Assembly: GCA_965242775.1 (NCBI GenBank)
Contig: CBDETI010000024.1
Span: 434,001-498,000, forward strand
Reading direction: 5' to 3'
Source: JAWPMT01 sp965242775
GTDB lineage: Bacteria; Bacteroidota; Bacteroidia; Cytophagales; Cyclobacteriaceae
DNA length: 64,000 nucleotides
Shown piece by piece: positions 56,108 to 64,000 of the stretch (position 1 is its first letter; each line of letters starts with the position of its first letter). The notes beneath the pieces were generated by a model, which saw nothing but the letters and a program-made list of their open reading frames with translations, was not told the DNA's origin and did no database searches. The position numbers were made by a program, and so were the translations under genes.

Positions 56108-56281
56108 TTTGTTAATTTAAGAAAAATCACGTTTGACTAACAAGAACCCCGTGCGAAAGCCTGGGGACAGAAAATTTATTCAACCTCGTAAAATGGGAAC
56201 ATTTGTTATTCCCCGATGGAATGAAATCACTTCTCGATTAAGGCGGGAATAGGTAACTTCTATTTTGAAAATAACCCGAAC

Positions 56282-57676
56282 ATGGCGAACCCAAGATCTC
56301 GTAGAAATTTTATAAAAAAGACGGCCAGTACCGGATTAATGGCTGCGTCCTTACCTGCTTTAATCCAAGCTCGTCCCTCAAAGGAGTACTTGCTGTCAGA
56401 CCGACAAAGAGAAAATAAGCAATTTGATACCATCAGGCTGGGAGCCATAGGCATGGGTATTATGGGCTTTAATAATGTGAAAACTGCCTTGAGGATACCT
56501 GGAGCTGAGTTGGTTGCGGTAGCAGATCTCTACGATGGACGCTTAGAAAGCAGTAAGGAAAACTTTGGCAAGCACCTGGTGACGACCAGGGATTACCGGG
56601 AGCTGCTAGATCGCGACGATATCGATGCAATTATCGTTTCCACCTCCGATCACTGGCACGATAGAATGTCCATAGAGGCCATGGAAAAGGGTAAGGCGGT
56701 TTACTGCGAAAAACCGATGGTCCATAAAATTGAAGAAGGCGCTGCGGTCATTGCAACTGAGCAGAAAACAGGACAGGTATTTCAGGTGGGGAGCCAGCGC
56801 GTAAGTTCCATTTTACAAGAAAAAGCGGCGGAATTATATAAGAGCGGAGCGATTGGACAGCTAGTGATGGCCGAAACTTATGAAGACCGATTCTCCAGAA
56901 ATGGTGCCTGGCAATACTCTATACCGACTGATGCCTCCGAGAAAACAGTCGATTGGGGAGCGTTTATAGGAGATGCGCCGAAGCGTTCTTACGACGCCAA
57001 GCGTTTTTTCCGCTGGAGAAACTATCAAGATTATGGTACAGGTGTGGCTGGGGATTTGTTCGTTCACCTGTTTTCAGGACTCCATGTCACCTTGAATTCG
57101 CTAGGGCCAGGACGAATTTACGCCGCAGGCGGCCTACGATTTTTTGACGATGGGCGCGATGTACCGGATGTGATGCTCGCCATTGTTGACTATGACCAGA
57201 CCGAAACGCATTCCGCATTTAACCTGCAGATACGGGTCAATTTTGTTGATTCAAGTGGTGGTGGATCGCTGTTGAAGTTAGTCGGTACCGAAGGCACAAT
57301 GATTTTGGGGTGGAACGATATCAAGATCAAGAAAAACAAAATTCCGGATGCCCCAGGATTCGGGGGTTGGGATTCCTATGAGACTTTTACTGAGGCTCAG
57401 AAAAAAGACTACAAAAAGTGGTACAAGGCAACTTATCCCGCGAAAAATGAGATGTCAGAACCTGGCGAAAGGATTTATAAGACCCCCAATGGTTATAGCT
57501 CTCACCTGGATCATTGGACTAACTTCTTTGAATCGATGCGCGAGGGCAAAAAAGTAGTAGAAGACGCTTCTTTTGGTTTAAGAGCCGCAGGGCCATCCCT
57601 TGCCACTAACGTAAGCTTTTTCGAAAAACGTAGTGTTGGCTGGGATCCGGTAAAGATGAAACTCGTGACAGGGTAG
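56282..57676 (+). CDS. Tat-exported Gfo/Idh/MocA-family oxidoreductase
   Basis: A 464-residue NAD(P)-dependent oxidoreductase with a twin-arginine signal (SRRNFIKKTASTGLMAASLP), so the folded enzyme should cross by the Tat system. The Rossmann domain starts RLGAIGMGIMGF, and the active-site segment is EKPMVHKIEEGAAV. Periplasmic members of this family in Bacteroidota act on sugars and inositols; some are glycosidases with bound cofactor. The substrate cannot be read here. It is followed 7 bases later by an AraC regulator. The 174 bases upstream contain no gene. Confidence 0.88.
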   Translation: MANPRSRRNFIKKTASTGLMAASLPALIQARPSKEYLLSDRQRENKQFDTIRLGAIGMGIMGFNNVKTALRIPGAELVAVADLYDGRLESSKENFGKHLVTTRDYRELLDRDDIDAIIVSTSDHWHDRMSIEAMEKGKAVYCEKPMVHKIEEGAAVIATEQKTGQVFQVGSQRVSSILQEKAAELYKSGAIGQLVMAETYEDRFSRNGAWQYSIPTDASEKTVDWGAFIGDAPKRSYDAKRFFRWRNYQDYGTGVAGDLFVHLFSGLHVTLNSLGPGRIYAAGGLRFFDDGRDVPDVMLAIVDYDQTETHSAFNLQIRVNFVDSSGGGSLLKLVGTEGTMILGWNDIKIKKNKIPDAPGFGGWDSYETFTEAQKKDYKKWYKATYPAKNEMSEPGERIYKTPNGYSSHLDHWTNFFESMREGKKVVEDASFGLRAAGPSLATNVSFFEKRSVGWDPVKMKLVTG

Positions 57677-57683
57677 TTTTGGG

Positions 57684-58478
57684 ATGCAAGTTGCTCCACC
57701 GCCAAGTCTTACCGGCTTTATTAAACACTACCTATGGATTGACAATCTGATCTCCGAGCCCACGATCATGCGGTTCTTTTCCGATGCTAAGACAGGGCTT
57801 GTATTTTCATTCGGGCGGGGCGAAATACATGTCAGCCCTTTTACCAATGGGATTCCTCCGACATTCATATATGGCCAAAGAACTGCTCCCAATAATTTCA
57901 AAGCTTTAGGTCGTATTCAATTCCTGATAGTAGTGTTCCAACCTTGGGGAATGTTCCAGCTGACAGGGATCCCAGCATGGGAGTTAAGGGATCGTATAAT
58001 TGATGCAGCAGATGTTTTTGGACCGGAAATATTGTATTTGTGTAGCAGGCTGGCGTCCATGGATTTATCAGCCAGAATAGCGGGCCTTAATGACTTCCTG
58101 AGTGGTTTTTTCCATGGCAAATTGAACCTACTGTCGACCACCCGAAATGCAATCCATTTAATACTGGCACGCCAAGGGGTCCTTCCAGTCCGGGATTTAG
58201 CGTGTGAGATTGGTGTCAGCCAAAGAAAACTGCAAAGAGATTTTCTTGAACATGTAGGTATTTCTCCGAAGAAATTTTCTGTTCTTGTACGTGTTCATGC
58301 TTTTCTGGCGAGTATGGACAGTCCAAGAACCGTCGCTAATTTAACTGGCCTTAGTCATCACGCAGGTTTTTATGATCAGGCCCATGCCATTAGAGAGTTT
58401 CGAAAATTGACAGGGGTTGCACCAGGTGAATACGCACGCGCGAAGCAACTTTTAGCAGTCAATTTCTTGGTAATCTGA
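57684..58478 (+). CDS. AraC-family transcriptional regulator
   Basis: A 264-residue protein with an N-terminal ligand/beta domain of the DUF6597 type (residues 1-150, starting APPPSLTGFIKHYLWID) and a C-terminal AraC HTH (about 165-255) with VRDLACEIGVSQRKLQRDFLEHVGIS and GFYDQAHAIREFRKLTG. It probably controls its own operon or the Gfo/Idh/MocA gene. The ATG follows the oxidoreductase stop by seven bases. Confidence 0.85.
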   Translation: MQVAPPPSLTGFIKHYLWIDNLISEPTIMRFFSDAKTGLVFSFGRGEIHVSPFTNGIPPTFIYGQRTAPNNFKALGRIQFLIVVFQPWGMFQLTGIPAWELRDRIIDAADVFGPEILYLCSRLASMDLSARIAGLNDFLSGFFHGKLNLLSTTRNAIHLILARQGVLPVRDLACEIGVSQRKLQRDFLEHVGISPKKFSVLVRVHAFLASMDSPRTVANLTGLSHHAGFYDQAHAIREFRKLTGVAPGEYARAKQLLAVNFLVI

Positions 58479-58479
58479 C

Positions 58480-58512
58480 TTTGGCGGGTTTGTCCAATTT
58501 GGCGAAAATTGG
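58480..58512. promoter_or_regulatory. Inverted and direct repeats in the AraC-nitrilase gap
   Basis: CCAATTT (58494-58500) and AAATTGG (58506-58512) form a 7-bp inverted repeat around GGCGA. The 7-mer TTTGGCG occurs at 58480-58486 and again at 58498-58504, 18 bases apart. There is no T run, so a terminator is unlikely. The gap is 58 bases long and precedes the nitrilase gene. The direct repeats could be AraC sites, but nothing else supports this. Confidence 0.35.
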
Positions 58513-58536
58513 CAGGCCTATGTTCGTGGAGAAAAG

Positions 58537-59502
58537 ATGAAATCACTCAAAATCGCCACGGCCCAGTTCGAAAATCGAAGCGCTGACAAAGCTTACAACC
58601 TTAGTGTAATCGAAACAATGGCCAAGAAGGCCGCTTTTCTTGGTGCCAATGCCATTGCTTTCCACGAATGTTCGGTGACCGGGTATTCCTTCGCTCGAAA
58701 TTTATCCGAGGAACAACTGCTGGATATTGCGGAGTTGGTACCGGAAGGGGAGAGTACACAACAACTTAGAAAAATAGCGCTGGAAAACCGTATTGCCCTT
58801 GTCACGGGTCTTTTTGAAAAGAATGAATCCGATGAGCTCTTTAAGGCGCATTTATTTATCGATGAGCAGGGGAACGTTATAAAATACCGCAAGCTCCATC
58901 CATTTATCCATCCTGCCATAAAGCCCGGCCGCAGTTATTGCGTTTTTGATTGGAATGGTTGGAAATGTGGAATCCTGATCTGCTATGACAACAATGTCAT
59001 TGAAAATGTGAGAGCAACATGTCTACTTGGCGCACAGGTCATTTTTATGCCGCATGTTACCATGTGCACACCTTCTTCCCGGCCTGGATCGGGATTTGTT
59101 GACCCAGGACTTTGGAAATCGCGGGAACAGGATCCAACTTCCCTGAGACTGGAATTTGAAGGAATGAAAGGACGATCGTGGCTTATGAAGTGGCTCCCCG
59201 CAAGGGCCTACGATAATGGTGTTTATGTAGTGTTCTCAAATCCGATAGGTATGGATGATGATCAGCTAAAAAACGGTTGCTCCATGGTGATTGATCCCTT
59301 CGGCGATGTAGTGGCAGAGTGCAGGCACCTCGGGGATGATATGGTTATTGCCAGCATCCATCCATCCAAACTCGAACAAGCAGGAGGTTATAGGTACCGG
59401 CTTGCGCGAAAGCCGGAGCTCTACCGGGACATTATAGGTAAATCACATCGGTCTGATCAACAAGTGGCGTGGATGAGAAATCAGCGTAGGACTAGTCAAT
59501 AA
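58537..59502 (+). CDS. Carbon-nitrogen hydrolase (nitrilase superfamily)
   Basis: A 321-residue member with the Glu-Lys-Cys triad: Glu in IAFHECSVTGYSF, Lys in KYRKLHPFIHP and Cys in GILICYDNNVIEN. The family hydrolyses amides, N-carbamoyl amino acids or nitriles. The length and the motif HLF-free C-terminus suggest an N-carbamoyl amidase-like or apolipoprotein-unrelated cytoplasmic enzyme; the substrate cannot be fixed. The 3' end overlaps the convergent TolB-like gene by 11 bases. Confidence 0.85.
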   Translation: MKSLKIATAQFENRSADKAYNLSVIETMAKKAAFLGANAIAFHECSVTGYSFARNLSEEQLLDIAELVPEGESTQQLRKIALENRIALVTGLFEKNESDELFKAHLFIDEQGNVIKYRKLHPFIHPAIKPGRSYCVFDWNGWKCGILICYDNNVIENVRATCLLGAQVIFMPHVTMCTPSSRPGSGFVDPGLWKSREQDPTSLRLEFEGMKGRSWLMKWLPARAYDNGVYVVFSNPIGMDDDQLKNGCSMVIDPFGDVVAECRHLGDDMVIASIHPSKLEQAGGYRYRLARKPELYRDIIGKSHRSDQQVAWMRNQRRTSQ

Positions 59503-60391
59503 GCTCATAACTCACAAAGGCAAACTTCTTGCTGTCTGGTGACCAGGAAGGAACGTTAATCGTTCCCTGTCCACCGAAGAGTTCAAATAGCTTCTGGATA
59601 TTCCTTCCCTCCTTATCCATCATTCTGATCATGACTTGTTTGAATGGCGGATGGTCACCGGGATCGACGGGATCGATGTAGGTAATGAAGACCACTTTTT
59701 CTCCATCCGGTGATACGTGAGGGAACCAATCATTGTGCCCGTCATTTGTTAATTGTTCCTGGGAGGAGCCGTCATCCCGCATTCGCCAGATCTGCATCCG
59801 GCCAGTCCGCACCGAATTGAAATAAATATGTTCTCCGTCCGGTGAATACTCAGGCCCATCGTCCAGGCCCGGTGTGGTGGTTAGCCGGATTTCCTGACCT
59901 CCTGAAGCAGGTATTGCATAGATGTCATAGTCTCCGTTGCGTGAGGCGCAATAGGCCAGCGTCTCCTTGTCGGGCGACCATCCGTGCCAGTACGAAGGAG
60001 CATTGGGTGTTACCAGTTTTGGCTCACCACCATCGGCGGATACCACATATATTCTTGACCCAACTTCCGGATCGTTATTGCTTATCACAAGCTCTTGCCC
60101 GTCTATTGAAATGCCATGGTCGTTGTTGCAGTTGCGGAGTTTGCCCGTATCGACCTGCTCGATTTTGCGGGATTCCAGATGGTATTTGAAAAGTAATCCT
60201 TCCTGGTTAAAGAGGAGGTAATTGCCATTGGGACTCCAGTTTGGTGCTTCGAAATGTGATTCAGCTTCGTAAACGATCGTGCGTTTCTTAGTATCCAGAT
60301 CATACACTTCCAATGATGATCTGACTTTCTGGGATTGCGACATGGCGGTGAAATGTAGCAGGAAAAATAGGTTTATTAAGAAGATCCTCAT
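59492..60391 (-). CDS. TolB-like WD40/PD40 beta-propeller protein
   Basis: A 299-residue protein with a signal peptide (RIFLINLFFLLHFTAMSQ). Five or more PD40-type blades are visible through the repeated WSPDG-like motif: PNWSPNGNYLLF, HGWSPDKETLAY, PEYSPDGEHIYF, PHVSPDGEKVVF and PSWSPDSKKFAF. It resembles TolB-type or dipeptidyl-peptidase N-terminal propellers, but no hydrolase domain follows. It probably acts in the periplasm. The ATG at 60391 is chosen because it starts the signal peptide; earlier in-frame starts would overlap the GT2 gene. Confidence 0.78.
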   Translation of the reverse strand: MRIFLINLFFLLHFTAMSQSQKVRSSLEVYDLDTKKRTIVYEAESHFEAPNWSPNGNYLLFNQEGLLFKYHLESRKIEQVDTGKLRNCNNDHGISIDGQELVISNNDPEVGSRIYVVSADGGEPKLVTPNAPSYWHGWSPDKETLAYCASRNGDYDIYAIPASGGQEIRLTTTPGLDDGPEYSPDGEHIYFNSVRTGRMQIWRMRDDGSSQEQLTNDGHNDWFPHVSPDGEKVVFITYIDPVDPGDHPPFKQVMIRMMDKEGRNIQKLFELFGGQGTINVPSWSPDSKKFAFVSYELID

Positions 60392-60401
60392 GACTTTTGG
60401 T

Positions 60402-61124
60402 TTAATGCGCTCCGGACAAAGACTTAAAGTTGTGTTCCCAATAGGCGGCTCCGAATCGATCCACTTCCAGGTGCAACGTGAATCGAACCCACATGAGGGC
60501 GTCGAAAAAGGCCATTTTCCAAAAACCATTTTCCTGAAATCGCCTCGGGGACGTGTATACTTTGGCATTGACCAACTTTAGTTTTCCCTGCTTCTTAAGC
60601 ACCCGGCAGAAGTAAGCCGACTCCATCAGGTTTTTATTGGGAAAGCCATTGACCTTCCTCGCGGTACTTGCCAGGCAGAAGATGCCTTGGTCTCCGAAAT
60701 AAGCCTTGTCGATTCTGTATCGCAGACTGTTGAGCCACGTGAGCCACTGGTAATGCCATCCCCCTTCACTGAATCGCATGTCAAAAGCACCCGCTACCAC
60801 ATTGTCTTTTAACGCACGACGGATATCTTGATCAAAAGCATCAGGCACGATGGTATCGGCATCCAGAAAGAGCAGGATTTGACCTTGGGCCTTTTCAATG
60901 CCTTTGTTTAGTGATAAGTGCTTCTGTCCCCGAAATTTCGGGTCGGAGAAAATTTGAACATTGAGATCTGAAATAGAGTCCAGGGTATTATCGGAGCTTC
61001 CGGCATCGATGACCAAGACTTCCAAAACTTCCGGACATGAGGCAGCCTTTAAAACTTGCTCAATCGTATTTCGCAAGAAATGGACTTCATTCAGTACTGG
61101 AATAATTACCGAAATTGTTCGCAT
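60402..61124 (-). CDS. GT2 glycosyltransferase, TIGR04283-like
   Basis: A 240-residue GT-A enzyme with the signature SVIIPVLNEVHFLRNTI and the metal-binding LLFLDADT (DxD). The C-terminal segment FFDALMWVRFTLHL and the size match the TIGR04283 group, annotated as arsenosugar biosynthesis glycosyltransferases. These are often next to a TIGR04282/DUF2064 gene; a DUF2064 gene is at 23.6 kb instead. It lies 11 bases upstream of the TolB-like gene on the same strand. Confidence 0.8.
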   Translation of the reverse strand: MRTISVIIPVLNEVHFLRNTIEQVLKAASCPEVLEVLVIDAGSSDNTLDSISDLNVQIFSDPKFRGQKHLSLNKGIEKAQGQILLFLDADTIVPDAFDQDIRRALKDNVVAGAFDMRFSEGGWHYQWLTWLNSLRYRIDKAYFGDQGIFCLASTARKVNGFPNKNLMESAYFCRVLKKQGKLKLVNAKVYTSPRRFQENGFWKMAFFDALMWVRFTLHLEVDRFGAAYWEHNFKSLSGAH

Positions 61125-61172
61125 GCTCCATTAAGTTTACAGATCCTGACATAAACCTAATCAAAAGCGATC

Positions 61173-62687
61173 ATGCGAATTCATCACTTCCTTGTCATCT
61201 TTCTTACCCTTCCTACAATTCTAAAGGCGCAAACGGCGAAGGAGTTATTCGAGGCGCATATTGACAAGAATGGGCATGAGATCATCGCGGACTTTGTGAG
61301 CCTGCTTGCCATTCCAAACGTGGCCTATGATCTGCCCAATGTCAATAAGAATGCTGAGTATATCATGAATCAGTTGCGGCAACGGGGAGTGGACTCCAAA
61401 CTATTGCGGACTGTGGGCACACCTCCGATTGTCTTTGGTTATTTGCCGGCCGAAAATGCCAGCCGAACCTTGGCTTTCTATGTGCATTATGATGGTCAGC
61501 CTGCGGATCCCTCGAAATGGACACATGGTCCCTGGGAACCTACCTTTTACGACAAGTCTATGACCGACGGAGGGAAGCCAATTCCGCTACCGGGGGAAGG
61601 AGAAATGATCAGCCCGGAAAATCGATTATATGCGCGATCAGCTGGGGATGACAAGGCTCCGATTATTGGCATCTTGAATGCACTGGATGTCATACGGGCC
61701 AATGACCTGCAAATCACTTCTAATCTGGTTTTTTTCTTTGAAGGCCAGGAAGAGGCTGGGTCGAGAAACTTGCGGCAGTATTTGGAGGATAATCGGCAAT
61801 TGATTGATGAGATTGACCTTTGGATGTTCTGTGATGGCCCGGTGCATCAGAGCCGGAGGCCCCAGTTAGTATTTGGGGTGAGAGGGGTCACGGGTATGGA
61901 GATCACTGTGTATGGGCCCAACCGGTCGCTGCATAGCGGACATTACGGCAATTGGGCCCCCGTGCCGGGGCAATTGATCTCTAGTTTAATAGGAAGCTTC
62001 AAGGATGATGATGGCAATGTCGTGATTGAAGGTTTTTACGATGATGTAGAACCACTGACAGGAGCGGAAATTGAAGCCTTATCCAATATCCCAGACATTG
62101 ATACTCAGCTGAAAATGGAACTGGGTCTGGGGGATACTGAAGGGGACCAAAGCTTATATGAGCGACTCTTATACCCCTCTCTCACGATTAAGGGCATCAA
62201 CTCGGGCAACGTGGGTCAACTGGCAAGAAATGTTATTCCTTCGTCGGCAACAGCCGCCATTGGCATGCGCCTGGTCAAGGGGAATGATCCGGATAAGATG
62301 ATTGATCTGGTTGAAGCTCATATTCGCAAAGAAGGCTATCATATCGTAAGAGAAGATCCTGACCAGGAAACGCGATTGAAATACCCAAAAATTGCCAAGG
62401 TCACCAGGGGCGGAGGTTACCCCGCCGCTCGTACTTCGATGGAGGAGGCAACAGCCGCGCAAGTAGTTGATGCGGTCAGGGGTCTTGTTGGCGATGAATT
62501 GGTTTTATTGCCAACATTGGGAGGCTCCTTACCACTTTATCTTTTCACGGATGTGCTACAAAAACCTGCCATTATTGTTCCCGTGGCCAATCATGACAAT
62601 AATCAGCACGCTGCCGATGAGAATATCAGGATTGAAAATCTTTGGTACTCCATTAAATTGATGGGAACACTCATGCTTATGGAATAG
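61173..62687 (+). CDS. Secreted M20-family dipeptidase/carboxypeptidase
   Basis: A 504-residue zinc metallopeptidase with a signal peptide ending LKAQ. Metal ligands are seen in FYVHYDGQPAD, RSAGDDKAP and FEGQEEAGSRN, and a late histidine is in VPVANHDNNQHAADE. A lid/dimerisation domain lies at about 215-400. The members hydrolyse dipeptides such as carnosine or beta-alanyl compounds in the periplasm. It stands alone between divergent GT2 and convergent amidase genes. Confidence 0.88.
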   Translation: MRIHHFLVIFLTLPTILKAQTAKELFEAHIDKNGHEIIADFVSLLAIPNVAYDLPNVNKNAEYIMNQLRQRGVDSKLLRTVGTPPIVFGYLPAENASRTLAFYVHYDGQPADPSKWTHGPWEPTFYDKSMTDGGKPIPLPGEGEMISPENRLYARSAGDDKAPIIGILNALDVIRANDLQITSNLVFFFEGQEEAGSRNLRQYLEDNRQLIDEIDLWMFCDGPVHQSRRPQLVFGVRGVTGMEITVYGPNRSLHSGHYGNWAPVPGQLISSLIGSFKDDDGNVVIEGFYDDVEPLTGAEIEALSNIPDIDTQLKMELGLGDTEGDQSLYERLLYPSLTIKGINSGNVGQLARNVIPSSATAAIGMRLVKGNDPDKMIDLVEAHIRKEGYHIVREDPDQETRLKYPKIAKVTRGGGYPAARTSMEEATAAQVVDAVRGLVGDELVLLPTLGGSLPLYLFTDVLQKPAIIVPVANHDNNQHAADENIRIENLWYSIKLMGTLMLME

Positions 62688-63911
62688 CTACCTAACGACA
62701 ATTCTCTCCCTGTAAACATCGTTTTTGGTCGTCGCCGAAAGTATATATATGCCCTTCTCTACGCCCCCGAGTTGAAGTTCGGTGTATTGTTCAAAAGTCA
62801 ATTGGAAATGTTGACCATTAATATGAGTTAATTGGTAGGAAATGACCGAATCCGGCGATTGTACCTGCAACAATTCCGCGTCCCCCATAATCGGATTTGG
62901 ATAGACGTTAAATGCCAGGTGGGGCCCTGGTGGCTCTTCGCATCCATCTAGTAGATCGACTACCTCCAGTTTCAATGAATCTAACCTGGGGTAGAGGTGT
63001 TCTCCTGGGCAAAGCGTCGCGCATCCATCCCTATGACCTGAGAGATGAGCCAGGTCCTGGCCTCGATGCCGTGAGTTTTCCAAAACATTCAATTCAAATC
63101 TTTCCGCTGCCGAGGCAAGCACCTTGGAAAGACTTTCCATGGCTTCATCTGTAGGTTGGGCCGTCTCGAAATTTCCGAGCATGGCTACACCCATTGTACC
63201 CGAATTTTTACCACAAAAGTGAGCGCCTAACACGTCGTATTCCGTCAGCTCCTCGCCAGGATCCCGGCCTTCGAAAATGGAGCCATCTTGCGCGACAAGG
63301 AAATTGTACCCGATATCGGACCAGCCGTTTACATCGGTATGGAGTAAATAAATATCACGAACAACCTGCGTATAATTCGTATTGGAGTTGGACCCAGCCG
63401 TGTGATGGACGATGAGGTGCGCGACGTTGTTGGCCCGTCTGTTGAACGCTGGTGAGGGCAGGCCGTCTCGCCAGGTAGATTGAGGAACAGCCTCAAATTC
63501 GTAACACTCAGGCATCAACTCTTTGTGAAGATCTCCAAGACCGGAAATTACTCCGCTGTTTATCAAGTAAATGGTACCGCGGGACTGAAGGCCTAGCGTG
63601 ATGGACTTTCCCGGAGTAGCAAGCGATCGAAAATAGGTGAGTGCAGGTGCGTGCTCGTCCTGCCAGAGCTTTTTGCGAATACCATCAATCCTAACCTCAA
63701 TAAAATCATGAGCAGTCTCCATACTCTTATCCATGACGATAGCCACAGCGGTAAAAGGATCGTTACTTGTAATGGATTGTACTCTTGTTCCAGGCAACTC
63801 ATATTTTGTCACGAATTGCGCTTGTCCCCAAAAGGAATTTACCAGAAGTAATATGAGGGCTGGGAGTTTAGACTTCCACGGCCACCGTTTCGGCAAGTTT
63901 TTCCACAGCAT
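62688..63911 (-). CDS. N-acetylmuramoyl-L-alanine amidase with T9SS sorting domain
   Basis: A 407-residue secreted protein. After a signal peptide (a hydrophobic stretch ending GQAQ) comes an unassigned N-terminal region, then an amidase_2/PGRP domain (about 165-320) with zinc ligands in LIVHHTAGSNS and GHRDGCATLCPG. A T9SS type A sorting domain ends the protein (AFNVYPNPIMGDAEL...). It would cut the peptide from muramic acid in peptidoglycan, probably that of other cells because it is sent to the surface. ATG 63911 overlaps the 3' end of the upstream cysteine desulfurase gene by 44 bases. Confidence 0.85.
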   Translation of the reverse strand: MLWKNLPKRWPWKSKLPALILLLVNSFWGQAQFVTKYELPGTRVQSITSNDPFTAVAIVMDKSMETAHDFIEVRIDGIRKKLWQDEHAPALTYFRSLATPGKSITLGLQSRGTIYLINSGVISGLGDLHKELMPECYEFEAVPQSTWRDGLPSPAFNRRANNVAHLIVHHTAGSNSNTNYTQVVRDIYLLHTDVNGWSDIGYNFLVAQDGSIFEGRDPGEELTEYDVLGAHFCGKNSGTMGVAMLGNFETAQPTDEAMESLSKVLASAAERFELNVLENSRHRGQDLAHLSGHRDGCATLCPGEHLYPRLDSLKLEVVDLLDGCEEPPGPHLAFNVYPNPIMGDAELLQVQSPDSVISYQLTHINGQHFQLTFEQYTELQLGGVEKGIYILSATTKNDVYRERIVVR

Positions 63912-64000
63912 AGTCCACTTCTTCTTCAGTATTGTATTTGCTAAAGGAAAAACGCACGGCACCTCGTTCAGGGTTCCTGTCTAATTGTGCCAGAACATGC
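63868..64000 (-). CDS. Cysteine desulfurase, C-terminal fragment (5' end outside window)
   Basis: The last 44 residues of a gene that continues past the window edge. On the minus strand they read ...LAQLDRNPERGAVRFSFSKY and NTEEEVDYAVEKLAETVAVE, with the VRFSFSKYNTEEEVDY end typical of NifS/IscS-type cysteine desulfurases, PLP enzymes that deliver sulfur for iron-sulfur clusters. The stop is at 63868-63870. The catalytic part is not in the window, so the subtype (IscS or SufS) is unknown. The 44-base overlap with the amidase start suggests coupling. Confidence 0.75.
   Translation of the reverse strand, partial: HVLAQLDRNPERGAVRFSFSKYNTEEEVDYAVEKLAETVAVEV

Noticed and set aside
1..64000. tRNA, rRNA and known riboswitches
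   Set aside because: Reading both strands of the intergenic gaps, I found no cloverleaf-like or riboswitch-like conserved sequence; a tRNAscan-SE or Rfam run would be decisive.

Overview
The window is chromosomal DNA from a member of the phylum Bacteroidota, most likely a marine or soil Cytophagales relative (the order is an inference). The signs are: two proteins with type IX secretion (T9SS) C-terminal sorting domains, at the left edge and at 62.7-63.9 kb; a TonB-dependent receptor with a carboxypeptidase-regulatory N-terminal extension; LytS/LytTR and TPR-histidine-kinase regulators; the neighbour set recJ-lptB-GH3; families largely confined to the phylum (DUF5723-, DUF5916- and DUF6427-like); few Shine-Dalgarno sequences; and promoter elements of the TTG-N20-TAnnTTTG type. 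No rRNA, tRNA, insertion sequence, prophage or CRISPR array was seen.

Layout. 0-2.8 kb: 3' part of a large modular surface adhesin. 2.9-10.2 kb: a nitroreductase, then a compact secondary-metabolism locus (methyltransferase, type III polyketide synthase, UbiA prenyltransferase, FAD reductase) running into a GT39 glycosyltransferase and a PDZ aspartyl protease. 10.3-22 kb: SNF2 helicase, LolC/E-like permease, rbfA, a DUF6427-like membrane protein, a TPR histidine kinase, a DUF481 outer-membrane protein and the glyA-tatC-rpiB run. 22.1-22.3 kb: an array of 49-bp composite repeats. 22.4-24.4 kb: pheA and a DUF2064 glycosyltransferase. 24.4-31.1 kb: three adjacent outer-membrane genes (TonB receptor, lipoprotein, DUF5916 protein) that together carry four single-base +1 frameshifts, with a gene-poor 450-bp segment holding a candidate structured RNA. 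31.2-36 kb: LytS/LytTR pair, MacB/FtsX-like permease and its PadR regulator with a very clear promoter. 36-49.6 kb: mostly housekeeping (radA, rluD, GH3, lptB, recJ, hemH) plus a DUF5723 protein with a basic repeat tail and its lipoprotein partner. 49.6-53 kb: an unknown protein and a TPR histidine kinase/response regulator pair. 53-56.1 kb: a 300-bp gene-free stretch with hairpins and an orphan terminator, then a zinc deacylase and a GCS2-CBS ligase. 56.3-64 kb: a Tat-exported Gfo/Idh/MocA enzyme, AraC regulator, nitrilase, TolB-like propeller, GT2 glycosyltransferase, M20 peptidase, secreted amidase and the 3' end of a cysteine desulfurase.

How the parts fit. tatC could export the twin-arginine oxidoreductase at 56.3 kb. 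The T9SS, encoded elsewhere, would handle the adhesin and the amidase. The best candidates for undescribed biology are the type III PKS-UbiA-reductase locus, the GCS2-CBS/deacylase pair, the gene-free hairpin region near 53 kb and the candidate RNA near 28.7 kb. The frameshift cluster is either real local decay or an assembly fault and must be settled before those three genes are interpreted.
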